The position numbers were made by a program, and so were the translations under genes. The notes beneath the pieces are model-generated. The model made no database searches. It saw nothing but the letters and a program-made list of their open reading frames with translations, and was not told where the DNA came from. From Ctena decussata (Eukaryota; Mollusca; Bivalvia; Lucinida; Lucinidae), in NCBI GenBank assembly GCA_963989385.1, contig OZ022511.1:3782001-3846000 (forward strand): a DNA stretch of 64,000 bases. Reading direction: 5' to 3'. Shown piece by piece: positions 53,170-63,217 of this stretch; the stretch's first letter is position 1, and each line of letters starts with the position of its first letter.

Positions 53170-56100
53170 GGTTCTGCAGTACACTTCGGTCATTTTGGAC
53201 CATATTTCTGCATAAAATCACATCTAATCACAGCCCAAATAAAGCAAATTTTTGAAATAAAAGTGGTTCTTTCTCCTAGATATAATGAAACTGTATCTCT
53301 AAATGTACAGAATTCTATTGTAAAAGGTACCTTTGAAGAGTTCTCATTATTTTCGTTTTTCTCTCACATGGTCAAAATTTGTCTAAGTCCATTTTATACA
53401 AGAAAGTGTTGATATTATCCCCGTGATGTCACATGATATTATTCAAGCATTACTGAGTTTGTCCTCCTGAACACACTGTTCACCCAGATGCAACAAGTTG
53501 GTGCCCATGCCAAAACATGCTCATATAAGTTTATGGGAAAATGCACTTCTTTAAGTGCATGCTACTATTATTTGTCTGTGTATTGTTACAGAAGTGCTAG
53601 GAATTGCTATCAGTGTTGAAGGCAGCAAGTTCCAGCAGCTAAGCCTGGGCAAGTAATTGAAACTCTGGGGGCTTCGAGCCTAATGTGAAGCCATATATCA
53701 GTTATGAATCAATTTTTCTATTCTGTAATGTTAAGTGCTTATTTTGAACAGTCTTTCATAACAATGTTCTGTATCATCAATTCAATATAATGATTAAAAC
53801 GTCCATCTCTGTGATTTACTTGTCTTTTAAAAATCATGTTATAACAAGAGATAAACAGCCTAGACTTCTCATTTGCTCCTTACTTGGAGCCCTTTACTCC
53901 ATTTGTTTTGCTGGGCACTCCTTTTTTCAGAGAATAGTCCACTCTTGATATCTAAAAGTCAAAGTTCATCTCAAACTACTGGTAGCTCAAAGTCAATTTT
54001 CTGATCCCGGAAAATTTATTTTGAGATACCATAGTTTATCATAACAGGAGATGAAATATGTCCAAACCATTTTCTTTGATTTAAGAGGGTACTTTGAAAT
54101 ATCAGTGTTTGAGATAACGAGAGTTAACTTAACTATATCGTAAAAACTGCATTATGGGACATCTACGTTTTCTCAAGATATCTGTAAGCGACTCTTATTT
54201 CAACATCCTACTGAAAACCCGGGAGAGATTTTCTTTCTGTTCATAGGGGCCGAAAATGCCGAGCCCTATTGTCGATGAAAATATCATTAAAACCATGCAG
54301 AATTGACAATATTTAAAAAACCCAAGGTTTGGGAAAAAGGCAACATTCTCAAAATACTTGGAAAGGCTCAGGCACATACATGTACTACTTAAATCAATAT
54401 AAAAGCTTAATCTTGTCATGCATTTTGCAAATTTAAAGCCTATTGTCTTTCTTCCAATAAATCTCTCTAACAAACACTCCTTCCCTTCTTTTTCTGTAAA
54501 GATTGACAAAATAACAAAGAGATTGGCTCCAGACCACCATTTTTTATTCATTGACATAGTTTTGTCTAAAGAGTTTCATATATCGACCCTAGGACTAGCA
54601 CTGCTCCTGGCATTTATTAAGACACATACAGTACTTTCTCAGTAAGGTGTCATTATGGATAGCTAATTATGGAAGTTCTTTGCGCGTTTGTTTTTCGTAC
54701 AAAATTGTATAGTCTCTCATACCCGCAGGGGAGTTTTTCATGGCCCTACCAAACATTTATCACCTAATGCAGCGAGAGTAAAAAAAATCTGATGGATGAG
54801 CTTCTGGAATCAAAGAATGAAATTAGCAGACTCTGTTCATGTGCAGTTATCAGCTACAAACAATCCCCATAAAGCACCTACTGCAAGAACAGCAGAGCCT
54901 TGTCCCAACATTGGCCAGTATCAGCAGTATTCCCCAGTGCTAAAGGCTGTCTTGGCATCTTCATCCTTCCATTTATCTCCAAGTGTTAGTTGTGACATGA
55001 AATTAAAACTGCCCATAGAATGAATGTTTTCATGTATTCTCCCCTATTTCAATTGTTCTATGTACAACTGGATATCCGGAGTGTTTGACAGCTATGCTGT
55101 GATACATATATTTGCTTGTAGACATTTAAAGCCTTGCATTTGTGATATTGAGTCAGGAACCTGATTCATGTAAAATCTCATGCTATAATTTAGATACAGA
55201 GTTTAAAAAATAAATAAATTTCACAAACATGTGGCTGAAACAGAATATGTTAGTATCATGCATCTAAATCCATTCGATAAGACAGTTATAGATTTTTTGA
55301 AATGGTTTTTGAAGAGAACCCCACCCCCTTCCCTCCCCCATTCTTGAAGCTGAAAAAACAGTGATATCACTCATTCAATGTCACATCAACGTATAAATTT
55401 ATACAGTCAGAGAAGGGCTGCATGCAACATGCAAAATTATGCAGCCATTAAAACGATGGTAATACCATTTTAGCTACCTATACAAAGTGGCTGTTGACCG
55501 AGAAAACGGTAGCAAAAATTACCAGTAACGATGAACGATACTATTGTTAGTGGCTGTCGACTGAGCTGAAAGTGCTGTTGATTATCTCTGTCAACAACCA
55601 CTTTTGCATGTATGGCTAATGAATGTTTCGGTCGACAGCCCAGGTAGGAAAATTGGTATTACCCACTTTTAAATGAGGAATATTCAAAACCTGCATATCA
55701 AAGATATTTTTTAGGGTTATTCCACAACATATGTCGAAACAAACACACAACCAAATCAACATACCCACCCACACACCAAATTTTTGACAGAGACATGATG
55801 CATACTGACATATGTGGTCAGAAGAAACAATGCTGTTTGCTATATGACTTTATAAGATTGTAAATATGGCAACAGTTTCACAGGTAACTTCCACAGGTGA
55901 AATAGGTATTAAATATAAGGCCAATAAAATGATACATGTGTGTTTTCAGTAACATTTGATTTCCAATATAGACGGTATATCAGACTCGTTTTATATAAAA
56001 AAAACTATATTGAGACAATAGGGAGCCAATATGAATGACTAAGGGAGTACCCAAGAAATCTTTCCAAACATGTCGGTGTTGCGGTGGAAAAACTCTAGAC

Positions 56101-56400
56101 ATCACTGACTTGCCTGAAACATGCAACTTTTTATTGTAAGCCTAAGCAGGGTATATGTCAACACTTTCTTGTATAAAATGGACTTAGACAAATTTTGACC
56201 ATGTGAGAGAAAAACGAAAAAAATGAGAACTCTTCAAAGGTACCTTTTACAATAGCATTCTGTACATTTAGAGATACAGTTTCATTATATCTAGGAGAAA
56301 GAACCACTTTTATTTCAAAAATTTGCTTTATTTGGGCTGTGATTAGATGTGATTTTATGCAGAAATATGGTCCAAAATGGCCGAAGTGTACTGCGGAACC
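53170..56400. mobile_element. 3.2-kb transposon with about 240-bp TIRs and TTAA flanks
   Basis: GGTTCTGCAGTACACTTCGG at the left pairs with CCGAAGTGTACTGCGGAACC at the right, and the arms continue for about 240 bp (to GAAAGTGTTGAT near 53414 and from ATCAACACTTTC-like sequence near 56158). TTAA is present on both sides (53166-53169, 56401-56404); TTAA targets are typical of Kolobok and piggyBac elements. The interior holds only short ORFs (up to 120 codons) without recognised domains, so it is probably non-autonomous. Which superfamily it belongs to is not settled. Confidence 0.75.
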
Positions 56401-56533
56401 TTAAGATAAGGAGAATATATAGCTCTCGTGGCCATTTCATATGAAATGACCACTCGAGTGTGAGGTCGACTACAAGCCGTAAAAAGTTTAAAACTTAGGA
56501 CACCAAAATACTTACCATGATTGTCCTATAGTG

Positions 56534-56916
56534 TCATTCTTATGCACTTACGAATGTAACGCGACGTCTGATTGGATAACGTGAAAAATTTGCGACAGTA
56601 AATCCTGTGATATACTGTCGCAAATCCGACGTCATTTTAAAACGTCGCTTCTGATTGGCCGACGTCTGGTTTTACGTTGCTGAAAGCACTTGCGATAGGT
56701 GCAAAGTAGTACAGTTTGAAAGGTGAAACTGTGAAAAAGTGCATTAGAATGGGGATAAGTGTATTGAAAATTGTCATTTTGGGAGGTAAATCGTCTGTTT
56801 TATGGCCGCAAATTGCGTTTTACGTCTCCGCTGGCGCGTCGCCGTAAAACGAAATTTCCGACCATAAAACCGACGATTTACCTCCCCAAATGACAATTTT
56901 CAATACAGTTATCCCC
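56534..56916 (-). mobile_element. family C composite foldback, uninterrupted copy
   Basis: CATTCTTATGCACTTACGAA ... AAGTGCATTAGAATG, then a hairpin unit to TACAGTTATCCCC. It is the inverse of 15483-16864 without the 1008-bp insertion. The empty target ATACT (AGTAT inverted) is at 56612-56616. Confidence 0.75.
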
Positions 56917-56964
56917 TGATTTTACAATGCAGTAATGCATTCAAAAGACACAGATGGAATGGCA

Positions 56965-57062
56965 AACAGTGTAGGCCCTGACCGACTGCTCCTAAAAGAG
57001 CGGTCTGATCTGGATATTCACTGTTTGCTCACTTCTGTCTGTCCCAATACTTGGAATTGGTA
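56965..57062. repeat. dispersed hairpin repeat (GACTGCTCC), copy 2
   Basis: GACCGACTGCTCCTAAAAGA then GCGGTCTGATC inside GCAAACAGTG / CACTGTTTGC arms, and the CTGTCCCAATACTTGGAATT flank shared with 50094. Confidence 0.55.
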
Positions 57063-57110
57063 CGGTATTCACAGAAGTTTCTGACCGATGCGTTGTCATC
57101 GTTTGTTGAT

Positions 57111-57411
57111 CACAGGGTATAAACCAGTCCGCCAATTTTCGCTTCCTGCAGAGACTGTCCATCACGTTTGGCTTCCGCCGAGACTCTCCGCGATCTCTTG
57201 CTTCCTGCAGGGACTACCGTCCTCGAAAAATGGCTTCCTGTCGATACTGTCCGCAGGAAGCAGAATCACGCGGACAGTCTCTGGAGGAAGCCATTTATCA
57301 TGTACAGAAGTCGCAGCGGGAAGCAAGCGATCGCGGAAAGTCGGCGGAAGCCAAATATGGCGGACAGTCTCTGCAAGAAGCGAAGATTGGCGGACTGGTT
57401 TATACCCTGTG
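57111..57411 (-). mobile_element. CACAGGGTATA modular hairpin, copy 5
   Basis: The shortest copy (301 bp), lacking one central module. Ends of the ATAAACCAGTCCGCC type. Exact 5-bp duplication TTGAT (57106-57110, 57412-57416). Confidence 0.9.
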
Positions 57412-57649
57412 TTGATGTTCATCATTTTCGATTAATGTTTGGACCCGAAGTTTGCCTACATGGCAATTTGGGTTGAATATTACTTTCGTAAAAATCGTGT
57501 AAGTAGCATATATTGCGTATTTCACGAAAAAGTTCCTGTGTAGAAGGTCTCGAGAAAGTTATTGTTAAAAAAGACGAATACAACGGCATAAATGGGCACA
57601 AGGGACACCAAAAGCAGTTACTCCAGGCACATTTGACCTAAGAGACTTA

Positions 57650-57845
57650 AGAGCTTTGGTAGCTTAGCAGGTTACGGTCTGGCCTGCTGATCTAGAGGTT
57701 TCTGGTTCGAGACCCGCTAGAGGCGGCAACCTTTCCAACCAAAACGAGGCACCGTTGCACACAGCCTTTTTATCATCCTCCCATCGTTTTAATGACTGAA
57801 AACTGTTAAAAAGGGCGTAAAATAGCATGTCCATCCATCCTAGGC
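57650..57845 (+). mobile_element. tRNA-derived SINE, plus strand
   Basis: GAGCTTTGGTAGCTTAGCAG, then GTTACGGTCTGGCCTGCTGA and B box CTGGTTCGAGACCCGCTA; body GGCACCGTTGCACACAGCCT; end AAGGGCGTAAAATAGC and (CCAT)n. Same family as 49264-49480, diverged in the head. Confidence 0.7.
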
Positions 57846-57849
57846 GGCT

Positions 57850-58326
57850 TCAGGGTATAATCTTGAGTATAATCTCAAACTCAAAACAAAGCACGCTGAT
57901 TGGCTGCTTCCTCGGACCCAGGTTGTACATACACTGATTGGAATGCTTGTGCAAGCTGTAAAACCCTTTTTTGTTCATTGTACATAAATGTTTGTTGTGT
58001 GGACTTTACATAATTTAATGGAGCCCTTTTTCTTGTTCATTCCGAATTTTGTGATATTCGTTGGTGTAATTGTTGAGTACAGGTCTGTCGTTTGATTTAT
58101 AGATATCCAAAGCACTGGGGTATTTTTTGATATTCCACGCATCAGGTTGGATATGGGACATATAAAAAAGATTCCTATGGAAAACAGTCTAATAGTCAGA
58201 ATAACGCAAGCTAAGGGCACTAAGTTCACTTTGTTCATTACGTACTATAAAGGAACAAAGATTTAGTACCATGGAACTACTGATTTTTATCGTAATTGTC
58301 CTAAACATGGAATTTTACAATGAAAC
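57850..58326. other. non-coding stretch
   Basis: No gene, array or inverted repeat recognised. Confidence 0.4.
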
Positions 58327-58328
58327 TA

Positions 58329-58682
58329 CTGTATACGCGGTAATTTTCGCGGGTTCAAATTTTCGCGGTTTAGGGTCAAAAACATACACATGAATTTTTG
58401 CGATTTTTTTTTATATTTTCGCGGGTAGCAACATGCGCGAAAAGTAAAAGTGCATCTTTTTCACTTGAGCCAGTACGTTCATTAACCTGCGGCAGGCCGC
58501 AGGTTAATGAACGAACTGGCTCAAGTGAAAAGTAAACAGAAACACAATATATTGATACTGTGTCTACTAGACAAACTTTGTAGGAAACCTGAAATTATTT
58601 CGCGGTTTTAATATTCGCGGTTTCTGAGTGACCGCGAAATACCGCGAAAAATGGAACACCGCGAAAATTACCGCGTACACGG
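58329..58682. mobile_element. 354-bp MITE with CGCGAAAATTACCGCG termini
   Basis: CTGTATACGCGGTAATTTTC at the left and its near-complement ending CGCGTACACGG at the right, with TA on both sides (58327-58328, 58683-58684), compatible with Tc1/mariner-type targeting. Several further CGCGAAAA / TTTTCGCGG motifs are subterminal. A separate near-perfect hairpin sits inside (58458-58533). Confidence 0.72.
58458..58533. repeat. hairpin nested in the CGCG MITE
   Basis: CTTTTTCACTTGAGCCAGTA, CGTTCATTAACCTGCGGC and the complement, arms of about 36 bp with about two mismatches. AAAAGTAAA occurs on both sides (58441-58449, 58529-58537), a possible duplication from insertion. Confidence 0.65.
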
Positions 58683-58689
58683 TATGCCT

Positions 58690-58805
58690 CCAAAAGAAGC
58701 AGATAAAAATTGCAAACATTGTAGACCATGATCAGACTGCTCCTGTGGCAGTCTGATCTGTGCCTGCACTGGTGTCTCTGTTCTATCTGCCCCAAAAATG
58801 TGGAA
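58690..58805. repeat. dispersed hairpin repeat (GATCAGACTGCTCC), copy 3
   Basis: ATGATCAGACTGCTCCTGTG then GCAGTCTGATCTG and the CTATCTGCCCCAAAAATGTG flank. It directly follows the CGCG MITE. Confidence 0.55.
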
Positions 58806-58849
58806 TTTTTACGATTAATATGGAATTTCATAATTCCTTTAATCATGTG

Positions 58850-59480
58850 ACACCGCTTTTATTCAGTCATAAAAATCGTATGACCGCACGTGTTGTAACA
58901 GTTGGCGTATACACATAACGTCATTGACAACGTCCATTTTGTTATTTGAAGGTGATAAAATTCCATTTTTAAGGGCCATGTGATAAACAGAATCCTACTG
59001 TCGTGGACATATGCAACTCGCCGAAGGTTCCTTTCGTAAATTTCATATGAAATATTCCTCTATTTATGGCACAAACAGTAAAAAGAATAGCAAAAGAGTC
59101 GCCAATAAAATAGAGAAATAAGTCCCCAACGTACATGTTAGACCAAAGATAAACCCCTACAGATCAACATAGAACCAACGTTGACTCAACGCTGTGTGTC
59201 CATTGGGAGTCTACGTTTAGGGTTGTATTTATTAGCTACTACGAGAGAATAAAAACGACAAAGAACTAGTGAAAAACTTTGTTTTCTTTGATATAAGGAA
59301 CTTAGATCTTAAGCCCGATCTAAAGACTTCGCTGCTGTACAGTCTGATCAGAGTTTTCCCTTTCATATCAGCAGTCTTTCCCAGTTGATACAAGACGTCG
59401 AAACAACGCCGAGCCCACGTCGATCCAGTATGGTTCCAATGTCCCGTCCCGAATCATCCATAAAACGACAAGCGAAGACT
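58850..59480. other. non-coding stretch with decayed repeats
   Basis: ACCAACGTTGACTCAACGCT near 59173 resembles the GTTGAATCAA-type repeats, and AGTCTGATCAGAGTTTTCCC near 59340 resembles a family A arm. No gene recognised. Confidence 0.4.
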
Positions 59481-59482
59481 GC

Positions 59483-59592
59483 CCAGCAGGCACATGACGT
59501 CTAATTTGCGCCGTTCTGGCGTCGATGCGACGTAATGGCGTCGCACAGACATCAGAACAACGTCATTTCAGTGCCATGCGCCCGCTGGTTGG
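59483..59592. mobile_element. CCCAGCAGGCACA-type repeat, GACGT-rich
   Basis: GCCCAGCAGGCACATGACGT ... AGTGCCATGCGCCCGCTGGT with TCTGGCGTCGATGCGACGTA and AATGGCGTCGCACAGAC inside. Confidence 0.7.
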
Positions 59593-59829
59593 ACAGGCTG
59601 TGTAAATGAGTCCCTTGTTTACCAATGATGGCGTGGCTCGGTCCAGTTTTCATTTCTGCGTGTTTTGCCACTCATTTGAATGCACGGGTACACCTCCGGG
59701 GTTTTTCCCGCCTTTTTCTGAAAGGGAAATATCTCTTGTGACTTCTTGTTAGCTTCCTCCGTCTGCTAGCCTCTCCCAAATGGGGTCAGTGTTTGGCGCG
59801 ACTGCTTTAGCGAGCAGGAGCGACATAGG

Positions 59830-59894
59830 GCAATCAGAACACTGCTCGGCCAATTCCGTGAATCACGGAATTGGCCGAGCGGTGCTCCGATTGC
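59830..59894. repeat. 65-bp hairpin (CTCGGCCAATTCCGTG)
   Basis: GCAATCAGAACACTGCTCGG, CCAATTCCGTG, a short AAT loop and the complement with about three mismatches. It is flanked by a CATTTTT..AAAGGGAAA..TTGTGACTT segment (59700-59745) that also occurs near 15445, 43468 and 45780. Confidence 0.65.
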
Positions 59895-60601
59895 GACAAA
59901 GGGATCACTTTCCGGTGTCGTTGCCGGTGTCGTCGTTTCTTACTGCGCTGAGTTTCATTTCCTGGGGACTTAAAGACCTTTTATGATGAAACAACACACA
60001 AACTTTAATGTACACCATTACAATGTCTCTGCAGAACCAAGGTTGTTAGTTGACCTTGACCTACTTTCAAGCTCTGTTGAACATAGCTAAATTTCGGCCT
60101 ACCCACTGTGTTTAGCGTCATTTTCAGCGACTAAATAACTTGTGAAGTCACTTTGAATAAGTGTTTCTGCAACACCAGTTATGTTCGCTGACCTTGATCT
60201 CCTGACCTTGATCTACTGTTTATGATCTGTTGAATATAGCCAAACTAGAGTCTATTCACTGCGTTAACCTCCATTTCTCAGTCACTAAAACATTTTATAA
60301 TGAAATCACACACACTTATACTTATTCGATGTCCTTGACCGATTTTCACGCTCTGTTGAACATTGCCAAATCTACGTCTACCCACTGTGTTTAGCATCCT
60401 TTCTCAGAGACTAAAAGACTTGTGAAGAAACTTCGAATAAGTGTACATCGTGACGTCTCTGCAATGTCTGTCCTTTGTTGACCTTGACCCACCTTTTCCA
60501 CAATTGAACAGAGCTAAATTTACGTCTACCATCTGCATTTAGTTTCGCTGCTCGGAGAGTAGACCTTATGTGATGAAACTTCACACAAGCTTATATCATG
60601 A

Positions 60602-60777
60602 TCCCAGCAGGCAGAGCTAAATTTAGGTCTACCATCTGCATTTAGTTTCGCTGCTCGGAGAGTAGACCTCAGTATGTGATGAAACATCACACAAGCTTAT
60701 AGTCAACGTCGTGACGTTGAATCAAGGTTGAATCAATGTTGAATCAAGGTTTATTCAACCTTGTGTGCCTATTGGGA
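60602..60777. mobile_element. CCCAGCAGGCA-ended element carrying a copy of the host array
   Basis: Starts ATCCCAGCAGGCAGAGC and ends CAACCTTGTGTGCCTATTGG. The right half has the usual GTTGAATCAAGG decamers. The left half instead contains GCTAAATTTAGGTCTACCAT through GGAGAGTAGACCT, nearly identical to the host repeat at 60511-60569, and ATGTGATGAAAC.TCACACAAGCTTATA, which repeats the flank at 60570-60596. Confidence 0.5.
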
Positions 60778-60894
60778 TGTCGTTTCTGCATCATCAGTGT
60801 AGTTTGCTGACATTGACCTACTTTTCTTGCCTTGCTAAACATAGACAAGCTTCCACCTATCCACTGTGTTAACTTCTTTTTTCAGAGACTAAAA

Positions 60895-61226
60895 CACAGA
60901 GTATGAACCAGTCCGCCAATTTTCGCTTCCTGCAGAGACTGTCCGTCATATTTGGCTTCCGCCGAGACTGTCTGCGATCTCTTGCTTCCTGCAGGGACTA
61001 ACGTCCTCGGAAATGGCTTCCTGCCGAGACTGTCCGCGTGACTCTGCTTCCTGCCGAGAGCCTCGACAGGAAGCAGAATCACGCGGACCGATTCTGCAGG
61101 AAGCCATTTATCATGTACAGAAGTCCCAGCAGGAAGCCAGAGATCGTGGATAGTCTCGGCGGAAGCCAAGTATGACGGACAGTCTCTGCAGGAAGCGAAA
61201 ATTGGCGGACTGGTTTATACCTTGTG
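60895..61226 (-). mobile_element. CACAGGGTATA modular hairpin, copy 6
   Basis: 332 bp, termini CACAGAGTATG and TATACCTTGTG. Exact 5-bp duplication TAAAA (60890-60894, 61227-61231). It is inserted in the 150-bp array at TCAGAGACTAAAA. Confidence 0.9.
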
Positions 61227-61364
61227 TAAAAGAGCTATAGTGATGAATTTTCACACGACTTTGCGCCATGATGCTGTTTCTGCTACATCGACATTACATG
61301 TATTTGCTGACCTTTGTTTTTAATGTTTCTTGGACTGGACATAGTCATTTACATTTGCCTTATA

Positions 61365-62624
61365 CACGCCTACCAATCGCTCTCATGCGAAACCACGGTT
61401 CAGAAAGGAGTTTCCGGTTCTGCATGAGGGGAGCCAAAAGCGTAAACAAATTTGATATCGGCACAAGGTTTGAGGTATTTATGTTCTCTGAAAACTATTT
61501 ATGCAAAATATAAGAATGCTATTTTGTCACATATACATTGGTTCTTCGGCATATGAAAGGATTATGCACATGGCCTTGCATTTTTCCAGATATGCATTTA
61601 GTACGGCGGAGCATGTGTTCAAGATCAATCTCGGCGATATATACATGTAGGGAAAAGTCGCATTCTCTTGCTTGATTTTGAGTCTCTGACCTTGGCAGTC
61701 GCAAAGAAGTGAACAGAACTACTATATGGGTGAATCCGAACGTTGGAAGTAAGTTTATCGTGATGGACAATTTAGAATTTAGAAAATGTGCGCAAAAACT
61801 TGGCATCATAAGAAAATATAAGGAATTTTTATCAAACACAAAAACAGATTCTGAACAATAATTTGATCAAAACTAACATGAGGTCTGTGATAAATCATTA
61901 TTTTATACATTGCAGATGACTTTCTGGCCGTTTGTATTCCCCGTTTGTCTTTTATGACCTTTTGCAAACCCTCTTTCAAACCCCGTTGCATGCCTCAAAA
62001 GCAGACAGACGGGGATTAAAACGGCCAGAAAGTCATCTGCAATGTATAAAATAATGATATATCAATGAATTCAAGTTAGTTTTGATCCAATTATTGTTCA
62101 AATGCTGTTTTGTGTTTGATAAAAATTCCTTATATTTTCTATTATCTCATGCGGAACCGGGCTGACGATGCCAAGTTTTTGCGTATATATTCTAAATTCT
62201 AAACTGTCCATCACGGAAAGCTTACTTTCAACGTTTGGATTCACGCATACAGTAGTTTTGTTCACTTCTTTGCGACTGACAAGGTCAGAGACACAAAATC
62301 AAGCAAGAGAATACGACTTTTCCCTACATGTATATATCGCCGAGATTGATCTTGAACACATGCTCCGCCGTACTAAATGCATATCTGGAAAAATGCAAGG
62401 CCATGTGCCTAATCCTTTCATGTGCCGAAGAACCAATGTATATGTGACAAAATAGCATTCTTATATTTTGCATAAATAGTTTTCAGAGAACATAAATACC
62501 TAAAACCTTGTGCCGATGTCAAATTAGTTTACGCTTTTTGGCTCCCCTCATGCAGAACCGGAAACTCCTCTCATGGATTGGCGTTCTGAACCGTGGTTTC
62601 GCATGAGAGCGATTGGTAGGCGTG
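61365..62624. mobile_element. 1.26-kb foldback transposon, CACGCCTACC ends, copy 2
   Basis: Termini CACGCCTACCAATCGCTCTC and the complement; 5-bp duplication TTATA (61360-61364, 62625-62629). Arms reach about 600 bp and meet at TTGCAGATGACTTTCTGGCC, giving a nearly continuous palindrome. It is more symmetric than copy 1, and the 44-bp internal duplication of copy 1 is absent. Short ORFs on both strands are by-products. Confidence 0.9.
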
Positions 62625-62629
62625 TTATA

Positions 62630-63217
62630 TGCATATGATTATCTCCAGTCTTTAAAGGCTCCATTGTCCTATTAGTGGTAAAAACGTTTAAATACAAATC
62701 GTTATGAGAAGCACTTTAACTGTTACGTTGGGTGATAAAATGTAGGTTAATGTGCATAAATTCATCCATATACAATGTAACTGACAAAAAGTTTTAACTG
62801 CTCTACAAAATATACTTTTTTGCTTATCTGGTTTCCGGTTGAACGATGCAATAAACACAACAGCGGAACAGTGAATCGGGCCCCGCCCTTGTACATTATA
62901 TTTTTTTACCATTGCCAACTAAAATGACCCAAATCATTTGTCAAAACTCTTTTTATGTTAAACTCTAGGATATTTTATTTGTTTAAAGGTGCCTAAATTC
63001 GGTTATTTATAATGACGAAACTATGGCAAGAGGCTCATGTCAATAGAGCAATGGGGCCTTTAAGTAAAAAAAAAAACAACTAGGGGCAGTATAGAGTAAT
63101 CCAGAGACCTCCCTTTTGCCGTCGCGACATAACCTTCCGCGGAGTTCTTATTGATAGGAATAATTTGCTCCCATAGCAGCATTTTTTCTTTTTTAAGAGT
63201 GGACCGGGCGACAAAAA
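62630..63217. other. non-coding stretch
   Basis: No gene recognised. Weak similarity to the AATTTGCTCC hairpin family near 63160 (AATAATTTGCTCCCATAGCA). Confidence 0.4.

Larger units (their letters stand above)
59950..61330 (+). repeat. tandem array of about 150-bp units, interrupted by two elements
   Basis: Units share GTTGACCTTGACCTACTTT, CTCTGTTGAACATAGC, CTACCCACTGTGTTTAGC, TCAGAGACTAAAA and GATGAAAC.TCACAC. Starts fall near 59985, 60141, 60298, 60422, 60575 and 60780, continuing after the hairpin at 60895-61226. Several units carry TGACCTTGACC. Confidence 0.75.

Noticed and set aside
54195..55023. transposase remnant inside the TTAA-flanked element
   Set aside because: The 120- and 75-codon ORFs show no recognisable catalytic motif or domain.
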